Shown piece after piece: positions 58,638 through 64,000 of a stretch of DNA of 64,000 nt. The stretch is from the NCBI RefSeq assembly GCF_000967865.1, contig NZ_JXRU01000039.1:248001-312000 (forward strand), read 5' to 3'. The translations under genes and the position numbers were made by a program. This DNA comes from Microbacterium sp. SA39. GTDB lineage: Bacteria; Actinomycetota; Actinomycetes; Actinomycetales; Microbacteriaceae. Each line of letters begins with the position of its first letter. Within the stretch, counting starts at the first letter, position 1. The notes beneath the pieces are model-generated. The model ran no database searches. It saw only the letters and a program-made list of their open reading frames with translations, and had not been told where the DNA came from.

Positions 58638-58668
58638 TTGACCCTGTGCTCACCACACGGTGTCTCCT
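58638..58668 (+). promoter_or_regulatory. Regulon promoter P18
   Basis: -35 TTGACC (58638-58643), spacer ctgtgctcaccacacggtg, -10 TCTCCT (58663-58668); dyad ACCCTGT / ACACGGT. Its inner GTGCTCACCACA matches P13. Start near 58675; drives the serine hydrolase and MerR M5. Confidence 0.8.
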
Positions 58669-58722
58669 GAAGCGAAAGGACTCGGCTGCGACGCGGAGTC
58701 GGCGAACATTCCGGACAGAGAG

Positions 58723-59856
58723 ATGAACATGCGATATCGAAGGATCTTCGGTGCCCTGACCGCCGCGGTGCTCATCGCCGGAAGCGGTGTCGTGGCCGGT
58801 TCGCCGGCGCGCACCTCGGTGCCGACTTCCGACGTGCGTGCCGCACTCGCCGAGACGATGGAGCTCGACGGGTGGCCCGCAGCCCTCGTCGCCGTCCGAG
58901 ACGACCGCGACCGCGTGAAGACGCTGGCGGCCGGCGTGCTCGAGCTGGGCAAGACGAAGAAGGCGCGCGCCGGAGATCAGGTGCGCATCGGCAGCAACAC
59001 GAAGACATTCACCGCCGTCATCGTGATGCAACTCGTCGACGAAGGTCTCGTCTCGCTCGATGAGCCGGTGGAGACGTATCTTCCCGGCGTCATCCGACAC
59101 CCGGAAGTGACGGGTGCAGACATCACCGTTCGCCAGCTGCTGCAGCACACCAGCGGCCTCCCCGACATGTCGAATGACATCGGGCAGAATCTCATCCCCT
59201 GGCAGCATCGCTACATCTCGCCTCGGGCGTCGCTGGATCTCGCGTTCACGAACCCCGTCGAGAACGCACCGGGAGCGGCGCTGAGCTACAGCAATGCGAA
59301 CTTCATCCTCGCCGGTCTCCTCGTCGAGGCCGTCGCCGGTCGGCCGTTCGCAGAAGAGCTCGAACGACGTCTCCTCGAGCCCCTCGGATTGGACGACACC
59401 TACTTCCCGGAGCAGGGCGAGGAGGAGATCCGAGGGAAGCACCCGCGCAGCTACATCCCGCTCGCGGATCCGCCGATCGACTACACCGACTTCGATCCTT
59501 CGTGGGCGCACGCGGCCGGCGCGATGGTCTCGACTGCCGAGGACATGACCACGTTCTTCTCGGCGCTCGCCGAGGGAGAGCTCCTTCCCGCGCCTCTTCT
59601 CGCCGAGATGCAGCAGACGATCCCGGCGGACTCGATCTGGCCGGGAGCGGCCTACGGCCTCGGCCTCATCGCCTTCGAGCTGAGCTGCGGGGTGACCGCC
59701 TGGGGGCACGGGGGTGACGCGCCGGGCACCGTGAGCCGGGTCGCCGCCACGGAAGACGGCCGTGCGGCCGCGATCGTCGTCACCAAGAACGGAAGAAAGG
59801 CCGAGTCGGAACAGCGTCTGCGAGACCTGATCGACACCGCCATCTGCGAGCTGTGA
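58723..59856 (+). CDS. Secreted serine hydrolase (class C beta-lactamase/PBP4*-like)
   Basis: A 377-residue exported hydrolase. Signal peptide RRIFGALTAAVLIAGSGVVAGSPA, no lipobox. SNTK (SxxK, in RIGSNTKTF), YSN in LSYSNANFIL, and HGG in GHGGDAPG form the catalytic set of beta-lactamase-like serine hydrolases/DD-peptidases. ATG 58723 (six bases before a second ATG) is chosen; the ribosome site is weak. Expressed from P18 and followed, 42 bases later, by MerR M5, so the hydrolase and a regulator of the set form one operon. Confidence 0.9.
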   Translation: MNMRYRRIFGALTAAVLIAGSGVVAGSPARTSVPTSDVRAALAETMELDGWPAALVAVRDDRDRVKTLAAGVLELGKTKKARAGDQVRIGSNTKTFTAVIVMQLVDEGLVSLDEPVETYLPGVIRHPEVTGADITVRQLLQHTSGLPDMSNDIGQNLIPWQHRYISPRASLDLAFTNPVENAPGAALSYSNANFILAGLLVEAVAGRPFAEELERRLLEPLGLDDTYFPEQGEEEIRGKHPRSYIPLADPPIDYTDFDPSWAHAAGAMVSTAEDMTTFFSALAEGELLPAPLLAEMQQTIPADSIWPGAAYGLGLIAFELSCGVTAWGHGGDAPGTVSRVAATEDGRAAAIVVTKNGRKAESEQRLRDLIDTAICEL

Positions 59857-59898
59857 GCGGCAGAATGGAGTAGTCGACAACGGAGGGCGAGGGGCGTC

Positions 59899-60630
59899 AT
59901 GGGATGGAGCACGAGAGAGGTCGCCGACCTCGCCGGAACAACCGTGAACACGGTACGGCACTACCATCGGGTCGGCTTGCTCGAGCAGCCCCAGCGGTCG
60001 TCGAACGGTTACAAGAGCTACGAGGTGCGGCACCTCGTGGAGCTCCTGCGGATCCGGCGTCTGCGCGAACTCGGGGTCCCGGTCGATCAGATCGACCGCG
60101 TGGCCGCGGGCGACGATCGTGCGGCCGCCGCGCTCGAAGACATCGATGCCGAACTCGCCGCTACGATCGAGCGACTTCAGGAGGCACGAGCACAGATCCG
60201 CACGATCGCCGACGGAGCGACGACCGCCGACATGCCTCCGGGTTTCGAGAACATGGGTTCGCGTCTCACAGCCACCGACCGGTCTCTGATGCTCATCTAC
60301 GCGCAGGTCTACGACGATGAGGCCATGCGCGACATCCGGGCGATGCTCGAGTCCGATCCCGAAGACGTGCGGCTCGATTTCGACGCCCTTCCTCCGGATG
60401 CCGAAGAGGAGACGCGGAGCGCTCTGGCCGTGAGGTATGCGGTGGGGCTGGCTCATGATTTCCAGGCATACCCGTGGTTGCGAGATCCCCTCGCCCACCA
60501 TAAGAGAAGGCCGCAGCTCACCTGGGAGATGGTCGCGGAATCGGTCGCCGCTCTCTACAACCCCGCCCAGCTCGATGTGATCGCCCGCGGCACCGCCATC
60601 GCGCTGGCGACGGTCGAAGCATCCGAGTGA
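59899..60630 (+). CDS. MerR family transcriptional regulator (M5)
   Basis: A 243-residue paralogue: [24 protein letters not shown], wing SNGYKSYEVRHLVELLRIRR, helix LRELGVPVDQIDRV, dimer helix ELAATIERLQEARAQIRTI. The C-terminal effector domain ([46 protein letters not shown]) is closest to M4, and no Cys pair is present. It sits between the P18 serine hydrolase and the P19 ABC exporter genes. Autoregulation through P18 is likely; the ligand is unknown. Confidence 0.92.
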   Translation: MGWSTREVADLAGTTVNTVRHYHRVGLLEQPQRSSNGYKSYEVRHLVELLRIRRLRELGVPVDQIDRVAAGDDRAAAALEDIDAELAATIERLQEARAQIRTIADGATTADMPPGFENMGSRLTATDRSLMLIYAQVYDDEAMRDIRAMLESDPEDVRLDFDALPPDAEEETRSALAVRYAVGLAHDFQAYPWLRDPLAHHKRRPQLTWEMVAESVAALYNPAQLDVIARGTAIALATVEASE

Positions 60631-60661
60631 GCGCCGTCAGGCTCGGACGGTGTCGGTGAGC

Positions 60662-60692
60662 TTGACCTCGTTCTCGGCACAGGGTGTTCCCT
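60662..60692 (+). promoter_or_regulatory. Regulon promoter P19
   Basis: -35 TTGACC (60662-60667), spacer tcgttctcggcacagggtg, -10 TTCCCT (60687-60692); dyad ACCTCGT / ACAGGGT. Start near 60699; drives the ABC ATPase/permease pair, whose ATG 60735 has CGGGAGAA upstream. Confidence 0.78.
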
Positions 60693-60734
60693 GAACCATG
60701 TGCTGAGCTTCGGCGCCGAGACGGGAGAACCACC

Positions 60735-61763
60735 ATGTCCGAGTCCGCCGTGCGCCTCATGCACCTCACGAAGACCTACCCCAACGGCCCCGAGCCGGTC
60801 GCAGCGCTCCAGGGCATCTCGCTCGACATCGAGCCCGGCGCGTTCACCGCGATCATGGGTCCGTCGGGCTCGGGCAAGTCGACGTTCCTGAACCTCGCCG
60901 CCGGGCTCGACACCCCGACCAGCGGCCAGGTGATCATCGGCGGCACGGACATCACCGAGCTGTCACCGGATGCCGTCACACGTTTTCGCCGCCGCCACAT
61001 CGGCTTCGTCTTCCAGGCATACAACCTCATCAGCCATCTCACTGTCGGTGAGAACATCCAATTGCCGATGCTGCTGGACGGACGGCGACCCGATGAGCGG
61101 TGGCAGCAGGACTTGATCGACTCGGTGGGGCTCGACGGGATGGCCGATCGCCTTCCGAGTGAGCTGTCCGGAGGCCAGGCCCAGCGTGTGGCGATCGCCC
61201 GCGCGCTCATCACCCGGCCTACGGTCGTCTTCGCCGACGAGCCGACCGGCGCGCTCGATCGCCGGACCGGAGACCTGGTGCTCGGCGTGCTGCGCGATGC
61301 CGCCCGTCGGCTCTCCCAGACGCTGGTGCTCGTCACCCACGACCCGCACGTCGCGGCGACCGCGGATGACGTGCTGTTCCTCGCCGACGGGAGGCTGGCC
61401 GGCGAGCTCATCGCCCACCACCAGCCAGATCGCTGCTCGCCTCGTCGAGTTGGGTCGCTGAGGCCATGTGGTCATTCGCCCGCGCGGCGATACGCGCTCA
61501 CAGGTCCAGTTTCGTCGGCAGCTTTCTCATCGTCCTGTTCGCGGCCGCACTGCTGTCGGCGAATGGCGTGCTCATGGAGACCGGCATCCGCGTCGACGCG
61601 CCGCTGCTGGTCACCGTGGCGGGCTCGTTCGCAGGCACCGCCATCCTGGTGGTCGTGCTCGTGGACGCCTCGACGTTCTCTTCCGCCCTGCGCCAGCGCA
61701 GCGCGGAATTCGCTCTCCTCCGCGCCGTGGGAGCCACCCCCGCCCAGGTGCGCTCGATGGTGA
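60735..61763 (+). CDS. ABC transporter ATP-binding protein (MacB/LolD-like), 3' frameshift suspected
   Basis: An ATPase of the MacB-type exporter class: Walker A GPSGSGKST (~residues 39-47), signature LSGGQAQRVAIARAL, Walker B VVFADEPTGALD, and switch His VLVTHDPH. The family body ends near FLADGRLAGELIAHH (61380-61420), after which the open frame runs on for ~110 residues out of frame with, and on top of, the permease gene. The next frame gives the expected ending SQIAARLVELGR with a stop at 61459-61461, five bases before the permease ATG. A single inserted base in the C-rich stretch near 61410-61425 (or a sequencing error) is the simplest explanation. The ancestral gene is then 60735-61461. 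Start ATG 60735 has CGGGAG upstream. Confidence 0.82.
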   Translation: MSESAVRLMHLTKTYPNGPEPVAALQGISLDIEPGAFTAIMGPSGSGKSTFLNLAAGLDTPTSGQVIIGGTDITELSPDAVTRFRRRHIGFVFQAYNLISHLTVGENIQLPMLLDGRRPDERWQQDLIDSVGLDGMADRLPSELSGGQAQRVAIARALITRPTVVFADEPTGALDRRTGDLVLGVLRDAARRLSQTLVLVTHDPHVAATADDVLFLADGRLAGELIAHHQPDRCSPRRVGSLRPCGHSPARRYALTGPVSSAAFSSSCSRPHCCRRMACSWRPASASTRRCWSPWRARSQAPPSWWSCSWTPRRSLPPCASAARNSLSSAPWEPPPPRCARW

Positions 61764-63301
61764 ACGCCGAAGTCGTGCTCGTCTTCGCCGTCGCAGCTCC
61801 GCTGGGCGCCATCCCCGGCCTGTTCGCGGCCAGCCTGCTGATGCCGGTGCTCGTATCCGGTGGCATCGTGCCGGCCGGGACTGCGCTGACCCTTTCGCCC
61901 TTGCCGCTGGTCGGCGCCCTGCTCCTGCTGTTCCCGACGGCGCTGCTCGCCGCACGGCTTGCTGCGCGTAGGATCACCCGCGTCAGCGCGACCGCTGCCG
62001 TTCGCGGTTCCGGCGCGGAGTCGTCGCAGCTGTCGCTCGCACGGCGCATCACAGCAGCGAGCCTGTTCCTGGCGGGCATCGTCATCGCCGGCACTCCGTT
62101 CTTCGTTCCTGGCACCCTCGGGAGTGCCACAGGGGCGACATCGGCGTTCCTTCTCATCAGCGCCGCGGCCCTCGCCGGGCCGGCACTGATCGGGGGAATC
62201 GCCAGGCGTGCGGCCCGGGCGACGCGGTCGTCGAGCAACGCGCCGGGGATGCTCGCGCTCGTCAACACCCGCGGATTCTCGCGCAGGCTCACGACGGCCA
62301 TCATTCCGCTGGCCCTGTTCCTTTCGCTGGGGACCGTGCAGACGGGCGTCAACGGAAGCCTCGTCGATGCGGCAGGCATGCAGCTGCGCGACGGGTTGGG
62401 ATCCGATCTGATCATCACCTCGCCTGACGGTGTCAGCCCCGAGCAGGAAGCGTCGGTTGCCGCCGCCCCGGGTATCGACGCCGTGGTCGCAAGTTCGACG
62501 GTGGTCGCAGAGGTGAATGTCGACAGCGAGGATCTCGAGGGATTGCCGTGGGAGCAGGCGGGCATCCGCACCATCGATGGCAGCACGACGGGGATGATCG
62601 ACGTGGGGGTGACCGCGGGATCGCTCGACGATCTCACGGGTGAGGCGACGATCGCCGTCAGCAGTGACTTCCTGATCGGCACCGGAATGACTGTCGGCGA
62701 CACCGCGGGTCTGCGATACGCGGGCTCACCCGAGACGACCGCGACCATCGTCGCGGTCTACGACCGCGGTCTCGCGTTCGGCGATTTCGTGATCGACGAG
62801 TCCGCAGTGCCCGAGGCGGTCAGGCCGACAGCCGCAGAGGTGCTTTTCGCGAGGGGCTCGGCGGACCTGACGTCCCTGGGATTGCAGACGGTGTCAGTGG
62901 ATGACTACGTGGAAGCCGCCGTGACCGGCGCAGCATCTCAGCAGCAGCTCTCGGCGATCCTGCTGTTCGTGCTCCTCTTCTTCGTCGCCATCGCCGCGGC
63001 CAACACGCTCGGGATGATCACGGGGGCGCGCAGGCCGGAGTTCGCCCTTCTGCGACGAGTCGGTGCCACACGCAGTCAGCTCACCTCGATGGTGGCGATC
63101 GAGTCGCTGTTCGTGACGGTCACGGCCCTCGTCATCGGCACGCTCTCGGTGCTTCCCGCGTTGATCGGAGTCGCCTACGGCATGCTCGGCAGCATCACAC
63201 CGGCGATCGACTGGCCGGTCTACGCAGCGCTGGCGGCAGTCATCGTGATCATCGCGACAACGGCCATGGTGGTCCCCGCCCGAAGTCGAATGCCTCGATG
63301 A
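61466..63301 (+). CDS. FtsX-like ABC transporter permease (MacB type)
   Basis: A 611-residue integral membrane permease with two FtsX-type regions. The first is an N-terminal span (VGSFLIVLFAAALLSANGVLM) and three further spans with the motif RQRSAEFALLRAVGATPAQVRSMV. After a large extracytoplasmic domain (~residues 300-480), three C-terminal spans carry RRPEFALLRRVGATRSQLTSMV. The repeated ALLR-VGAT motif is diagnostic. With the ATPase it should export a lipoprotein, peptide or antibiotic-like compound; direction and cargo are inferred. Co-transcribed from P19. It is the last gene of the regulon block seen here. Confidence 0.92.
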   Translation: MWSFARAAIRAHRSSFVGSFLIVLFAAALLSANGVLMETGIRVDAPLLVTVAGSFAGTAILVVVLVDASTFSSALRQRSAEFALLRAVGATPAQVRSMVNAEVVLVFAVAAPLGAIPGLFAASLLMPVLVSGGIVPAGTALTLSPLPLVGALLLLFPTALLAARLAARRITRVSATAAVRGSGAESSQLSLARRITAASLFLAGIVIAGTPFFVPGTLGSATGATSAFLLISAAALAGPALIGGIARRAARATRSSSNAPGMLALVNTRGFSRRLTTAIIPLALFLSLGTVQTGVNGSLVDAAGMQLRDGLGSDLIITSPDGVSPEQEASVAAAPGIDAVVASSTVVAEVNVDSEDLEGLPWEQAGIRTIDGSTTGMIDVGVTAGSLDDLTGEATIAVSSDFLIGTGMTVGDTAGLRYAGSPETTATIVAVYDRGLAFGDFVIDESAVPEAVRPTAAEVLFARGSADLTSLGLQTVSVDDYVEAAVTGAASQQQLSAILLFVLLFFVAIAAANTLGMITGARRPEFALLRRVGATRSQLTSMVAIESLFVTVTALVIGTLSVLPALIGVAYGMLGSITPAIDWPVYAALAAVIVIIATTAMVVPARSRMPR

Positions 63302-63381
63302 TCGGCGCAGACGTCCCACTCGGTGATACTCCACGCCCTCCGGGAGCGCCGCGAGGTGGCGGGAGCCGGGTGCTGCAGTCG

Positions 63382-64000
63382 TCATGACTTTCGTTTCAGA
63401 TCGGATGTCCGGGCGTCGTTCAGTGGCGCAGCGGGTTGCCGGCGCGGACTGTTGCGGTAAGTCAAATGTCGCAGGAGGGCTTCGAACGGTCCTCGCCGCC
63501 CGGTGCGGTCGAGGGCGTAGGCGATGACGACGGTGATCACCCAGGTGACGACGGCGAGACCGGCGGCGGTGGCGGCGCCCAGCTTTCCGCCGAGGTCTAG
63601 CAGCGATGGTTCGGTGAAGGTCACCCAGACCAGTGACTGGGCGATGTAGAAGGTCATCGAGCGTCGGCCGCACGCGACCAGTGCGGTCGTGATCAGGCCC
63701 CGACGGTCCTGCAATCGGTAGGCGACGAGCGCGATCAGGGCCAGGAACGCGAGCCCGCCGGCGATCCCCGTGCCTGCGAACAGCGCCAGCGCGGCGGCGT
63801 CGATGCCGGGGTTCCCGGGGGTCCACAGCCCCAGAGCCTGGAGCGCGACCGGCTGCGCGCCGAGCGCCGACACGGGGAACCCGATGAGGACGAAACGGCG
63901 CAGCAGCGGCCGGAAGCGGTCGGGTTCTTCCAGCAGCCGCATCCGCGCGGCCAGGACCCCGATCAGGACGGAGGGTGCCATCGAGACGGCGGCGATCGGC
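63382..64000 (-). CDS. DUF418 domain membrane protein, 3' part
   Basis: C-terminal part of a polytopic protein; its 5' end is beyond the right edge (frame still open at 64000). Visible are LIALVAYRLQDRRGLITTALVACGRRSMTFYIAQSLVWV (read in parts), a membrane span VVTWVITVVIAYALDRTGRRGP, and the family-typical FEALLRHLTY near the C-terminus. DUF418 proteins are common in actinobacteria, function unknown. About 200 residues are seen. It is convergent with the FtsX-like gene, 80 bases apart, with no strong hairpin. Confidence 0.85.
   Translation of the reverse strand, partial: PIAAVSMAPSVLIGVLAARMRLLEEPDRFRPLLRRFVLIGFPVSALGAQPVALQALGLWTPGNPGIDAAALALFAGTGIAGGLAFLALIALVAYRLQDRRGLITTALVACGRRSMTFYIAQSLVWVTFTEPSLLDLGGKLGAATAAGLAVVTWVITVVIAYALDRTGRRGPFEALLRHLTYRNSPRRQPAAPLNDARTSDLKRKS

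Noticed and set aside
14946..60692. The recurrent ~31-bp elements as mobile-element ends or dispersed repeats
   Set aside because: They lie only before genes in the correct orientation, with fixed -35/-10 spacing and variable inner bases; promoters explain this better. No transposase is present.
63302..63381. Terminator between FtsX-like and DUF418 genes
   Set aside because: Only weak, short complementary stretches; no convincing stem.

Overview
High-GC actinobacterial chromosome. The gene content (LacI-controlled glycoside hydrolase operon, LLM flavin oxidoreductases, MarR/TetR/MerR regulators), the many ATGA start-stop overlaps and the recurrent GGATGC/GCATCC codon context suggest Microbacteriaceae, most likely Microbacterium. 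This taxonomic call is an inference from style; no rRNA or marker gene lies in the window.

Layout. (1) 1-10547: tightly overlapping glycan-utilisation operon, with the end of a sugar ABC permease, a DUF624 protein, a GH36 alpha-galactosidase, two GH43 enzymes, a 2-hydroxyacid dehydrogenase and a 1277-residue secreted lyase-like multidomain protein. It is followed by a convergent LacI repressor (10563-11651) with a perfect palindrome upstream. (2) 11700-17325: a degraded serine hydrolase, an intact lipoprotein serine hydrolase, a small membrane protein, a SnoaL-like protein and an AraC/SDR divergent pair. (3) 17330-63301: a long accessory region of small redox, hydrolase, CPBP-protease and regulator genes. 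It includes five paralogous MerR regulators, two large paralogous LuxR/LAL ATPase regulators each divergent from a MerR gene, four CPBP membrane proteases, a class A beta-lactamase lipoprotein and a MacB-like ABC pair. Locally controlled modules (MarR, TetR, another MerR, GlxA) are interspersed. (4) 63382-64000: end of a DUF418 membrane protein running off the window.

Main discovery. Nineteen promoters (called P1-P19 here) between 14.9 and 60.7 kb share one architecture: a -35 TTGAC(C/T), exactly 19 bp, then a -10 mostly of form TnnnnT. Between the hexamers lies a 7-7-7 dyad, ACCnTGT-N7-ACAnGGT, which begins inside the -35. This is the layout of MerR/CueR-type promoters. These promoters precede hydrolases, LLM and FMN oxidoreductases, RidA, an AhpD-like protein, CPBP proteases, the beta-lactamase, an ABC exporter and at least three of the MerR genes. 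Two further copies of the dyad overlap the presumed -10 of the two LuxR genes. I infer a clustered, autoregulated MerR-paralogue regulon, probably a defence or detoxification response with unknown inducer. Several of its promoters place the predicted transcription start on the start codon (leaderless mRNAs).

Decay is also visible: a 5'-truncated serine hydrolase with an in-frame stop, a 5'-truncated SDR still carrying its regulon promoter, and a probable frameshift at the end of the ABC ATPase.
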